Shown here piece after piece: positions 1-6,231 of a stretch of DNA of 6,239 bases. Made by a program: the position numbers and the translations under genes. Location of the stretch: the NCBI GenBank assembly GCA_023268425.1, contig JALRFN010000138.1, positions 1 to 6,239 of the forward strand. Direction: 5' to 3'. Source of the DNA: Burkholderiaceae bacterium. Its GTDB lineage: Bacteria; Pseudomonadota; Gammaproteobacteria; Burkholderiales; Burkholderiaceae_C. The number at the start of each line of letters is the position of its first letter. Within the stretch, counting starts at the first letter, position 1. The notes beneath the pieces were generated by a model. That model was given only the letters and a program-made list of their open reading frames with translations. It was not told where the DNA came from and made no database searches.

Positions 1-25
1 GAAGGCGCGAAGGTTATTACGCCAA

Positions 26-493
26 TTACGACATTGGTTGAAGCTGTTGTTGCACAAGCAAAAGCCCCAGGTGCCGCGCCAGTATCGGCCGAGGGCGGCC
101 GTGGTCGGCGATGGCCACGTAGGTCAGGCTGGCTTCGGTGACTTTGACGAAGTGACCTTGGGTGCGGAATTGCTCGGCAAAGACTTCCACCAAAACGGTG
201 ATCGAGGTGTTGCCGATGCGTTTGACGCTGCCGTAAAACGACAAGATGTCGCCCACACGCACAGGCTGTTTGAAGATGAATTCGTTGACCGCCACCGTGG
301 CCATGCGCCCGCCGATGTGGCGCGCCGGGATCACCGAACCTGCGATGTCCACCTGGGCCATGACCCAGCCGCCAAAGATGTCGCCGTTGGCGTTGCAGTC
401 CGCTGGCATGGGCACCACTTTGAGCACCAACTCCTTGTCGGTGGGCAAATCGGCACGGGCGTTGGGGTGGGCCAAGCGGCTGTCGGTGGTCAT
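26..493 (-). CDS. yciA: YciA-type acyl-CoA thioesterase (hotdog fold)
   Basis: This 155-residue protein belongs to the YciA/BFIT-type hotdog acyl-CoA thioesterases, which hydrolyse a broad range of cytoplasmic acyl-CoAs to free acid and CoA. The diagnostic stretch is at residues 34-49, NANGDIFGGWVMAQVD. Asp49 sits where the family places its catalytic aspartate (Asp44 in the Haemophilus enzyme, as I recall it). The following TVAVNEFIFKQPVRVGD (about 66-82) and FVKVTEASLTYVA (about 114-126) are the usual family strands. Length is near normal for the family. The ATG start leaves a typical short N-terminal lead before the domain, but I see no good Shine-Dalgarno in front of it. The last ~18 residues after GRPRPI (Leu/Gln-rich, ending QPMS) look atypical and lie in the compositionally odd start of the window, so the C-terminus may be non-native. 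It is divergent from the ABC transporter gene, with no functional link implied. Confidence 0.9.
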   Translation of the reverse strand: MTTDSRLAHPNARADLPTDKELVLKVVPMPADCNANGDIFGGWVMAQVDIAGSVIPARHIGGRMATVAVNEFIFKQPVRVGDILSFYGSVKRIGNTSITVLVEVFAEQFRTQGHFVKVTEASLTYVAIADHGRPRPILARHLGLLLVQQQLQPMS

Positions 494-513
494 GGTCGGA
501 TTGGGGTTTCAGC

Positions 514-519
514 TTTATA
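514..519 (-). promoter_or_regulatory. Candidate -10 box for yciA
   Basis: Read on the minus strand this is TATAAA, matching five of six positions of the sigma-70 -10 consensus, 20 bases upstream of the yciA ATG. It lies in the A+T-richer centre of the 88-bp divergent gap. The -35 position at 17-bp spacing reads TGCTTT, a poor match, so the call rests on the -10 alone. Transcription from here would leave a leader of only about 14 bases, which fits the lack of a clear ribosome binding site. I found no convincing promoter for the divergent transporter gene in the same gap. Confidence 0.35.
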
Positions 520-581
520 CGAAAATTGCATGAATTAAAGCACGAAGCCCTCGCGCTTGACCGTTTGCACACCGAGTTTTC

Positions 582-2432
582 ATGCGCCGATTTGCCCATG
601 CGCCAGGGGACGCTTTGCCCCAAACCTCACGCGGACAGCACTCTGATTGGCAGGTGCTGGGCCGCTTGTTGCCTTACCTGTGGACCTATCGCTGGCGGGT
701 GGGTTTGGCCCTGGCTTTCATGGTGGGTGCCAAGCTGGCCAACGTGGGTGTGCCGGTCTTGCTCAAGCAACTGGTGGATGCCATGAACTTGCCCGCCGGC
801 GATGCGCGTGCCCTGGTGGTGGTGCCCGTGGGCTTGTTGCTGACCTATGGTTTGTTGCGTTTCTCGACCACGCTGTTCACCGAGTTGCGCGAGCTGGTGT
901 TTGCCAAAGCCACCGAGGGCGCGACGCGGCACATCGCGCTGCAGGTCTTTGAGCACTTGCACGGCTTGTCGCTGCGCTTTCACCTGGATCGGCAAACGGG
1001 TGGGTTGACGCGTGACATCGAGCGCGGCACGCGCGGCGTGCAGTCGCTGATTTCGTTTTCGCTCTACAGCATCTTCCCCACCTTGATTGAGGTTGCGCTG
1101 GTGTTGGGCATTTTGGGTTGGAACTTTGACCAAGGCTATGTGTGGATCACGCTGACGGCGCTGATCGCCTATGGCACTTGGACGGTCAAAGTCACCGAGT
1201 GGCGCACGCACTTTCGCCGCGAGATGAACCGCTTGGACTCCGACGCCAACAGCCAAGCGATTGATTCGCTGATCAATTACGAGACGGTCAAATACTTCAA
1301 CAACGAGCGATTTGAAGCCGAGCGTTACGACCGGGGTTTGGAGGCCTTGCGACTGGCGCGCATCAAAAGCCAGTCGTCCTTGAGTTTGCTCAACGCGGGT
1401 CAGCAACTGATCATCGCCACCGCCTTGGTGTTGATGTTGTGGCGCGCCACGCAAGGCGTGGCCAATGGCAGCCTGAGCCTGGGTGACTTGGTCATGGTCA
1501 ACGGTTTCATGATTCAGCTCTACATCCCGCTGGGTTTTTTGGGCACGCTGTACCGCGAGATCAAGCAAAACCTGACCGACTTGGACCGCATGTTCACCTT
1601 GATGGACAGGCCGCAAGAGGTGCGCGACGCCCAGGGCGCGCAGCCCTTGCGCCTGAGTGCCCAGCCGCACTTGCGCTTCGAGGGCGTGCGCTTTGCTTAC
1701 GACCCGGATCGCGAGGTGCTGCATGGCTTGGACTTTGAGGTACCACCCGGGCACACGGTGGCGGTGGTCGGGCCGTCGGGCTCGGGCAAGTCGACGCTGG
1801 CGCGTTTGCTTTACCGTTTTTACGACGTCAGCGAGGGCCGCATCACCATCGACGGTCAAGACCTGCGCGAGGTCACGCAAGACAGCGTGCGCCAGGCGAT
1901 TGGCATCGTGCCGCAAGACACGGTCTTGTTCAACAACACCGTGGCCTACAACATCCGCTACGGGCGGCCCGAAGCCAGCGACGAAGCGGTTTACGCTGCC
2001 GCGCGGGCGGCGCGCATCCACGACTTTGTCTCGGCTTTGCCCAAGGGTTACGAGACCATGGTGGGCGAGCGTGGCTTGAAACTGTCGGGCGGCGAAAAAC
2101 AACGGGTGGCCATTGCGCGCACGCTGCTCAAAAACCCAGCCATCGTCATCTTTGACGAGGCGACTTCGGCGCTGGATTCGGCCAACGAGCGCGCCATCCA
2201 AAGCGAAATCCGCACCGCGTCGGTGGGCAAAACGACCTTGGTGGTCGCGCACCGTTTGTCCACCATCGTGCACGCGCATGAGATTTTGGTCATGGACAGT
2301 GGTCGCATCGTGGAGCGGGGCACCCACGCGGCCTTGCTGGCTGCGGGTGGACGTTACGCCGAGATGTGGGCCATGCAACAACAGCAGCCCGAGCAGGCGC
2401 CCAAAACGCAGGCGCCAGAACAACAGGAGTGA
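582..2432 (+). CDS. atm1: Atm1/HMT1-type ABC half-transporter (permease-ATPase fusion)
   Basis: This 616-residue inner-membrane ABC exporter subunit has its membrane domain fused to the ATPase and is expected to act as a homodimer. About six membrane segments lie near residues 38-58, 78-98, 157-180, 185-205, 272-290 and 305-325. The ATPase domain follows from about 365: Walker A GPSGSGKST (397-405), Q-loop Gln445, signature LSGGEKQR (501-508), Walker B with Asp525/Glu526, and His557. All catalytic residues are present. INYETVKYFNNERFEAERYD (231-250) and NTVAYNIRYG (452-461) are hallmarks of the Atm1 branch, which exports glutathione-linked persulfide or metal conjugates. Tyr197, Arg208, Arg212, Asn271, Gln274 and Arg325 fall at a constant +2 offset from the glutathione-site residues I recall for Novosphingobium Atm1. 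The C-terminal ~18 residues are a Gln/Pro/Glu-rich tail. The ATG is the first start after an in-frame stop at 558-560, though it lacks a clear ribosome binding site. An MsbA-type lipid flippase is a less likely reading. Confidence 0.88.
   Translation: MRRFAHAPGDALPQTSRGQHSDWQVLGRLLPYLWTYRWRVGLALAFMVGAKLANVGVPVLLKQLVDAMNLPAGDARALVVVPVGLLLTYGLLRFSTTLFTELRELVFAKATEGATRHIALQVFEHLHGLSLRFHLDRQTGGLTRDIERGTRGVQSLISFSLYSIFPTLIEVALVLGILGWNFDQGYVWITLTALIAYGTWTVKVTEWRTHFRREMNRLDSDANSQAIDSLINYETVKYFNNERFEAERYDRGLEALRLARIKSQSSLSLLNAGQQLIIATALVLMLWRATQGVANGSLSLGDLVMVNGFMIQLYIPLGFLGTLYREIKQNLTDLDRMFTLMDRPQEVRDAQGAQPLRLSAQPHLRFEGVRFAYDPDREVLHGLDFEVPPGHTVAVVGPSGSGKSTLARLLYRFYDVSEGRITIDGQDLREVTQDSVRQAIGIVPQDTVLFNNTVAYNIRYGRPEASDEAVYAAARAARIHDFVSALPKGYETMVGERGLKLSGGEKQRVAIARTLLKNPAIVIFDEATSALDSANERAIQSEIRTASVGKTTLVVAHRLSTIVHAHEILVMDSGRIVERGTHAALLAAGGRYAEMWAMQQQQPEQAPKTQAPEQQE
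2425..2429 (+). promoter_or_regulatory. Ribosome binding site of the LysR-type gene
   Basis: AGGAG sits six bases before the ATG at 2436, the best Shine-Dalgarno match in the window. It overlaps the last codons of the transporter gene, whose stop is at 2430-2432. Ribosomes finishing the transporter therefore terminate on top of the next initiation site, which supports this ATG as the start and suggests translational coupling. Confidence 0.8.
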
Positions 2433-2435
2433 GCG

Positions 2436-3359
2436 ATGGAGACCAAGTGGTTGGAAGACTTTGTGTCGCTGGCGCAAACCCGCAGCTTCAGCCGTTCGGC
2501 GCAGTTGCGCCACGTCACGCAACCCGCGTTTTCGCGGCGCATCCAGTCGCTGGAGGCGTGGGCGGGTACCGACTTGGTTGACCGATCCAGTTACCCGACC
2601 AAGCTGACTGCAGCGGGCCAAGTCTTGTACGAGCAAGCCTTGAGCATGTTGCAAGAGCTGCAAGCCACGCGCTCGACCTTGCGCACACACGTCAAGGCGG
2701 TCAAGGGCGTGCTGGAATTTGCGGTGCCACACACGCTGGCCATTTCCTTTTTCCCGCATTGGATGGCGGCCTTGCGCGAGCACCTGCCGCAGTTGCGCAG
2801 TCGCTTGATCGCGATGAACGTGCACGACGCTGTGTTGCGCCTGGTGGAAGGCAGTTGTGACGTGTTGTTGGCCTATCACCACCCTTCGCACCCGATTGCG
2901 CTGGACCCCATGCATTACGACATGTTGGTCTTGGGGCATGACATGGTCACCGCTTATGCCGCGCCAACGGGCGATGCGCCCAAATGGACCTGGCCGCCCG
3001 CGCGCGGTCAACGCACACCCTGGCTGGCCTACGCCTCAGGGGCGTATTTGGGTTTGGTGGTTGAAAGCGCCTTGAAAAAGGCCTCGGCCATCGACGCCTT
3101 TGACCGCGTGTACGAAACCGAGATGTCGGAAAGCGTCAAGGCCATGGCGGTCGAGGGCCAAGGCGTGGCCTTTTTGCCCGCCAGTGCGGTGGCCAACGAC
3201 GTGGCGCGCGGTCGATTGTTGCCGCTGGCTGGCGCGCCGGAGATCGATTTGGAGGTGCGCATCTACCGCCAGCGCCACCACACCGCCGCCGACGAGCAAG
3301 GCCTCACCGATGCGCTGTGGGCGCATTTGGCAAAGCAACAAGTCAAAGACCCCGCTTGA
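2436..3359 (+). CDS. LysR-family transcriptional regulator, HypT/YjiE-like
   Basis: This 307-residue cytoplasmic DNA-binding regulator has a winged helix-turn-helix at about residues 4-62 (SFSRSAQLRHVTQPAFSRRI at 17-36 is the recognition region), then a linker helix and a periplasmic-binding-protein-like effector domain from about 90. The N-terminus ETKWLEDFVSL..RSFSRSA resembles E. coli HypT/YjiE, the hypochlorite-responsive LysR regulator, more than typical LysR proteins, as does the Ser/Tyr-rich YASGAYLG (199-206). I recall HypT being activated by methionine oxidation. Met230 in ETEMSES aligns by eye with an E. coli MSE methionine, but I cannot confirm that the full set of sensor methionines is kept. 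The start is supported by a good ribosome binding site and by the HypT-like N-terminus. Most LysR genes are divergent from a target gene. This one is instead 3 bp downstream of the exporter and co-transcribed with it, so the exporter may be under its control or simply share its promoter. Target and inducer are not visible in the sequence. Confidence 0.85.
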   Translation: METKWLEDFVSLAQTRSFSRSAQLRHVTQPAFSRRIQSLEAWAGTDLVDRSSYPTKLTAAGQVLYEQALSMLQELQATRSTLRTHVKAVKGVLEFAVPHTLAISFFPHWMAALREHLPQLRSRLIAMNVHDAVLRLVEGSCDVLLAYHHPSHPIALDPMHYDMLVLGHDMVTAYAAPTGDAPKWTWPPARGQRTPWLAYASGAYLGLVVESALKKASAIDAFDRVYETEMSESVKAMAVEGQGVAFLPASAVANDVARGRLLPLAGAPEIDLEVRIYRQRHHTAADEQGLTDALWAHLAKQQVKDPA

Positions 3360-3383
3360 ACCTGCCCCAAGCTCTAGGACAAT
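3356..3383 (+). promoter_or_regulatory. Candidate sigma-70 promoter for pyrC
   Basis: TTGAAC (3356-3361, four of six to the -35 consensus) and GACAAT (3378-3383, four of six to the -10) are separated by 16 bp. The -35 overlaps the stop codon of the LysR-type gene. The -10 ends six bases before the pyrC ATG, so transcription would begin at or next to that start codon. The same stretch contains AGGA (3376-3379), ten bases from the ATG, which could act as a weak ribosome binding site on read-through messages. Confidence 0.45.
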
Positions 3384-3389
3384 GCGCTC

Positions 3390-4424
3390 ATGAACACACT
3401 CACCATCACCCGCCCCGACGACTGGCACTTGCACGTGCGCGATGGCGACGCTTTGGGCGTTGTCGTGCCGCACACGGCCGCGCAATTTGGCCGCGCCATC
3501 ATCATGCCCAACCTCAAGCCGCCCGTGACCACGGCCCAAGCCGCGCTGGCCTACAAGCAGCGCATCTTGGCCGCTGTGCCAGCAGGCCTGGACTTTGAGC
3601 CCTTGATGACGCTGTACCTCACCGACAACTTGGCGCCTGAGGAAATCAGCCGCGCCAAAGCGGCGGGCGTCGTGGCCTGCAAGTTGTACCCCGCGGGGGC
3701 GACGACCAACAGCGACGCTGGCGTGACCGATGTGCGCAAGATTTACCCAGTGTTGGAAGCCATGCAGCGTGAGGGCTTGTTGCTGTTGGTGCATGGCGAA
3801 GTGACCGACCCAGCGATTGATTTGTTTGATCGCGAAGCGGTGTTCATCGAGCAAGTCTTGAAGCCATTGCGGCAAGACTTTCCCCAGCTGAAAATCGTCA
3901 TGGAGCACATCACCACGGCAGACGCTGCGCAATATGTGGCGGCTGCCGATGGCCACTTGGCCGCCACCATCACGGCCCACCACCTTTTGTACAACCGCAA
4001 CGCGATTTTCCAAGGCGGCGTGCGCCCGCACTATTACTGCTTGCCCGTGCTCAAGCGCGAGAGTCACCGCCAAGCCTTGGTGGCCGCTGCGACCAGTGGC
4101 TCGCCCAAATTTTTCCTCGGCACCGACAGCGCACCGCACCCGGCCCACCTCAAAGAGCATGCGGTGGGTTGCGCGGGTTGCTACACCGCCTTGTCAGCGC
4201 TGGAGATGTACGCCAAGGCATTTGAGGCCGCAGGCGCGCTGGACAAGCTGGAGGGATTTGCGTCGCATTTCGGTGCCGACTTCTATGGCTTGCCGCGCAA
4301 CCAAGGCACGGTGACTTTGGTGCGCGAGTCGTGGGCGCCGCCTGAAAGCCTGGTCTACGGCGAAGCGCAACTCAAACCGCTGGACGGTGGTTTGCCCTTG
4401 GATTGGCGTGTGCAACGCGCGTGA
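3390..4424 (+). CDS. pyrC: Dihydroorotase, class II (PyrC)
   Basis: This 344-residue cytoplasmic zinc enzyme of the amidohydrolase superfamily interconverts carbamoyl-aspartate and dihydroorotate in de novo UMP synthesis. The metal site is complete: His13 and His15 in RPDDWHLHVRDG (8-19), Lys98 in ACKLYPAGATTNS (96-108) as the carboxylated bridging lysine, His135 in LVHGEV, His173 in MEHITT, and the catalytic Asp245 in LGTDSAPH (242-249). Length and motif spacing match the E. coli-type class II enzyme (about 348 residues), not the longer class I form of Gram-positives. The ATG start is right, since the protein begins directly with the first beta strand as in homologues. It starts 30 bp after the LysR-type gene, and its stop codon overlaps the start of the DUF3025 gene, so those two are probably co-transcribed. 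No attenuator-like or pyrimidine-responsive structure is visible in the short upstream gap. Confidence 0.96.
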   Translation: MNTLTITRPDDWHLHVRDGDALGVVVPHTAAQFGRAIIMPNLKPPVTTAQAALAYKQRILAAVPAGLDFEPLMTLYLTDNLAPEEISRAKAAGVVACKLYPAGATTNSDAGVTDVRKIYPVLEAMQREGLLLLVHGEVTDPAIDLFDREAVFIEQVLKPLRQDFPQLKIVMEHITTADAAQYVAAADGHLAATITAHHLLYNRNAIFQGGVRPHYYCLPVLKRESHRQALVAAATSGSPKFFLGTDSAPHPAHLKEHAVGCAGCYTALSALEMYAKAFEAAGALDKLEGFASHFGADFYGLPRNQGTVTLVRESWAPPESLVYGEAQLKPLDGGLPLDWRVQRA

Positions 4425-5269
4425 GTGATCTGGGCGGCGATTGGCGCGAGCTGCTGGCGCGGGTGGACTGGGCGCGGCCCTGGCTGCACGCCTTTTCTGC
4501 CGAAGGGGTCGAGGTGGCGAAGGCTTGGGCGGGTGGTCAGGCCTTGCACCAGAGCCTGAACGCGGTCCTGGGCGCGAGCTGCCCGGTGCGGTTTGTGCCG
4601 CAGGGCGCTTTGGGCGAGCGCATGCCGTACGAAATGCACGTGGCCCAACACAACCAAGTGCCCACACGCGAGCAACTGCACGACTTCTTCAATGGTTTGG
4701 CGTGGGCCGCATGGCCGCACTTGAAGGCGCGCTTCAACACCTTGCACGCGCAGGCCTTGGCCGCAGACGCCAGCGAAGCCCGCGCACGCGGCCCACTGCG
4801 GGATGCGCTGACGCTCTGGGACGAAAACGGCGCCATGTTGATTGCCCCGCCGGCCTTGTGGATGACTTTGCGGCAACACGATTGGCACACGCTTTTTGTC
4901 ACCCAGCGCGGGCTTTGGGCGCAAGCCCGTTTATGGCTGGTGGGCCATGCCTTGATGGAGCAACTGGTCAATCCGCGCAAAGGCTTAACGGCCCACGTTT
5001 GGCTGATGCCGGAAGCGGAAAACGCGCAAGCGCTGGCGCTGTTGCAGACACGAGGCGAGGCGGCTGCGCGCCGCTGGGTCGATGCGCGCGTGGGTGAGGC
5101 CTTGCGCGCTGAAGACTTGAATCCCAAGCCCTTCACCCCGCTGCCGGTGCTGGGTGTGCCGGGGTGGTGTGCCGACAACCGCGAGGTCGATTTCTACGCC
5201 GACGCCAGCGTGTTTCGCCCCCTGCGCAAAGAAGCCCCACAAGCCGTGCGGTGGGTCGCTCCAACTTGA
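4421..5269 (+). CDS. DUF3025 family protein of unknown function
   Basis: A 282-residue soluble protein, without signal peptide or membrane segment, that I recognise as DUF3025, an uncharacterised proteobacterial family. Supporting motifs, counted from the GTG, are VPTREQLHDFFNGLAWAAWP (80-99), RDALTLWDENGA (127-138), GHALMEQL (175-182), GLTAH (188-192) and GWCADN..FYAD..VFRP (248-267). The conserved His, Asp and Glu in these blocks could form an active or binding site, but no reaction is known to me. I chose the GTG at 4421 because it shares bases with the pyrC stop (GTGA), the classic arrangement for translational coupling. An in-frame TTG at 4403 would add six residues lying inside pyrC. 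The gene sits between pyrC and htpX, and its coupling to pyrC suggests co-expression, though not necessarily a pyrimidine role. Codon use matches its neighbours, so it is not a recent arrival. Confidence 0.8.
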   Translation: MSDLGGDWRELLARVDWARPWLHAFSAEGVEVAKAWAGGQALHQSLNAVLGASCPVRFVPQGALGERMPYEMHVAQHNQVPTREQLHDFFNGLAWAAWPHLKARFNTLHAQALAADASEARARGPLRDALTLWDENGAMLIAPPALWMTLRQHDWHTLFVTQRGLWAQARLWLVGHALMEQLVNPRKGLTAHVWLMPEAENAQALALLQTRGEAAARRWVDARVGEALRAEDLNPKPFTPLPVLGVPGWCADNREVDFYADASVFRPLRKEAPQAVRWVAPT

Positions 5270-5292
5270 ATGTCCGGGCCTCGCCCCCAGAT
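5265..5292 (+). promoter_or_regulatory. Heat-shock (sigma-32-like) promoter for htpX
   Basis: CTTGAAT (5265-5271) matches six of seven positions of the sigma-32 -35 consensus CTTGAAA. After a 13-bp spacer, CCCCAGAT (5285-5292) matches CCCCATNT at all specified positions but one. Spacing is within the sigma-32 range. HtpX is a heat-shock gene in E. coli, so position, spacing and gene identity agree. The -35 overlaps the stop codon of the DUF3025 gene. Transcription would begin near 5299, giving a leader of about 36 bases. A sigma-70 reading (TTGAAT with TATCAT at 5292-5297) needs a 20-bp spacer and is less convincing. Confidence 0.6.
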
Positions 5293-5303
5293 ATCATGCG
5301 TGC

Positions 5304-5320
5304 GCGACCACAGGGGTCGC
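5304..5320 (+). other. Hairpin in the htpX leader
   Basis: GCGACC (5304-5309) and GGTCGC (5315-5320) are perfect complements around the five-base loop ACAGG. The hairpin would lie in the htpX 5' leader, ending four bases before the ribosome binding site. It does not bury that site. It could stabilise the message or tune ribosome access. It is short enough to be chance. Confidence 0.4.
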
Positions 5321-5324
5321 TTTC

Positions 5325-5329
5325 AGGGA
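5325..5329 (+). promoter_or_regulatory. Ribosome binding site of htpX
   Basis: AGGGA is five bases before the ATG at 5335 and fixes that start codon. It argues against a longer open frame that reaches back into the DUF3025 gene. Confidence 0.7.
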
Positions 5330-5334
5330 AAAAC

Positions 5335-6198
5335 ATGAAACGCATTGCTTTGTTTGTGATGACCAACCTGGCCGTCATGGTGGTGTTGGGCGTGACCGCC
5401 AGCTTGCTGGGTGTGAACCGCTTTTTGACTGCCAATGGCTTGGATTTGAGTGCTTTGCTGGGCTTCTCGCTGTTGATGGGTTTTGGCGGCGCGACGATTT
5501 CCTTGCTGATGAGCAAGTCCATGGCCAAGTGGAGCACTGGCGCGCAGGTGATCAACCAACCGCGCAACGCCGACGAGGCTTGGATTGTGCAAACCGTGCA
5601 GAACTTCGCCGACAAGGCGGGCATCCAAATGCCCGAAGTGGCGATCTACGAAGGCGCGCCCAATGCGTTCGCTACCGGTGCGTTCAAAAACTCGGCCTTG
5701 GTGGCCGTCTCAACGGGCTTATTGCAAAACATGACCCACGAAGAGGTGGAGGCCGTGATTGGCCACGAGGTCGCCCACGTGGCCAACGGCGACATGGTGA
5801 CCATGACCCTGATCCAAGGCGTCATGAACACCTTTGTGGTGTTTCTGTCCCGGGTGATTGGCTCGCTGGTGGACAGCGCCATGCGCCGCGACAACAACTC
5901 GGGCCCTGGTATGGGCTACTACATCACGACCATCGTGATGGACATCGTCTTGGGCTTTTTGGCCGCCATCATCGTGGCCTGGTTCAGCCGCCAGCGCGAA
6001 TTCCGAGCCGACGAGGGTGCGGCGCGCATGATGGGGCGCAAGCAACCCATGATCAACGCGCTGGCGCGCTTGGGTGGCATGGAGCCGGGTGCGCTGCCCA
6101 AGTCCATGGCGGCCATGGGCATTGCCGGTGGCTTGGGGGCTTTGTTCTCCACCCACCCACCCATCGAGCAACGCATCGAAGCGCTGCGTCGTTTGTGA
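5335..6198 (+). CDS. htpX: Membrane zinc metalloprotease HtpX (family M48)
   Basis: This 287-residue inner-membrane M48B protease degrades misfolded or damaged membrane proteins, in E. coli alongside FtsH. The active site is complete: HEVAH (144-148) supplies two zinc-binding histidines and the catalytic Glu145, and Glu222 in REFRADEGAARMMG (221-234) is the third zinc ligand. The C-terminal THPPIEQRIEALR (273-285) is the family signature. Membrane segments lie at about 4-27 and 37-58, with two more hydrophobic stretches at about 156-178 and 195-217, the usual HtpX topology with the catalytic domain facing the cytoplasm. Length is standard. The start fits the ribosome binding site and the family N-terminus MKRI.LF..TNLAV. 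It lies 65 bp after the DUF3025 gene, behind its own sigma-32-like promoter, so it is probably transcribed separately and induced by heat or envelope stress. Confidence 0.96.
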   Translation: MKRIALFVMTNLAVMVVLGVTASLLGVNRFLTANGLDLSALLGFSLLMGFGGATISLLMSKSMAKWSTGAQVINQPRNADEAWIVQTVQNFADKAGIQMPEVAIYEGAPNAFATGAFKNSALVAVSTGLLQNMTHEEVEAVIGHEVAHVANGDMVTMTLIQGVMNTFVVFLSRVIGSLVDSAMRRDNNSGPGMGYYITTIVMDIVLGFLAAIIVAWFSRQREFRADEGAARMMGRKQPMINALARLGGMEPGALPKSMAAMGIAGGLGALFSTHPPIEQRIEALRRL

Positions 6199-6209
6199 CG
6201 ACACCCCAG

Positions 6210-6231
6210 CGGCCCGCTATGATGCGGGCCG
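6210..6231 (+). terminator. Inverted repeat after htpX, possible terminator or downstream promoter
   Basis: CGGCCCGC (6210-6217) and GCGGGCCG (6224-6231) form a perfect 8-bp G+C-rich stem around the loop TATGAT. It begins 12 bases after the htpX stop, the expected place for a terminator. No T-run follows, so it is not a canonical intrinsic terminator. The loop reads TATGAT, five of six to a sigma-70 -10 box, so it may instead be part of the promoter of a gene just beyond the window, though no good -35 is present. Confidence 0.4.

Noticed and set aside
22..37. CCAAT/ATTGG hairpin as a terminator for yciA
   Set aside because: Only a 5-bp A+T-rich stem with a six-base loop, overlapping the yciA stop codon and lacking a T-run. 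Too weak to call.
38..538. A plus-strand open frame of 166 codons opposite yciA
   Set aside because: It is antisense to a gene with a full thioesterase motif and has an Asp/His/Gly-rich, non-protein-like translation.
557..583. TTGACC (557-562) with TTTCAT (578-583) as a promoter for the transporter
   Set aside because: The -35 is good, but the spacer is 15 bp, the -10 is weak, and transcription would begin after the start codon.
627..3011. A 794-codon open frame on the minus strand opposite the transporter and regulator genes
   Set aside because: Its translation is a Gln/His/Arg/Val-rich string without domain motifs, spanning two clear plus-strand genes. It is open only because strong G/C third-position bias removes stops from the opposite strand.
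3036..4160. A 374-codon open frame on the minus strand opposite the regulator and pyrC
   Set aside because: Same cause: low-complexity His/Gln/Gly-rich translation antisense to two well-supported genes, with no recognisable motif.
4403..4420. A TTG start six codons earlier for the DUF3025 gene
   Set aside because: The GTG at 4421 overlaps the pyrC stop in a standard coupling arrangement, and TTG is a rarer start with no better ribosome binding site.
5164..5334. An upstream in-frame extension of htpX
   Set aside because: It overlaps the end of the DUF3025 gene, has no ribosome binding site, and adds a basic, unstructured stretch absent from HtpX. The ATG at 5335 has a proper site and the family N-terminus.
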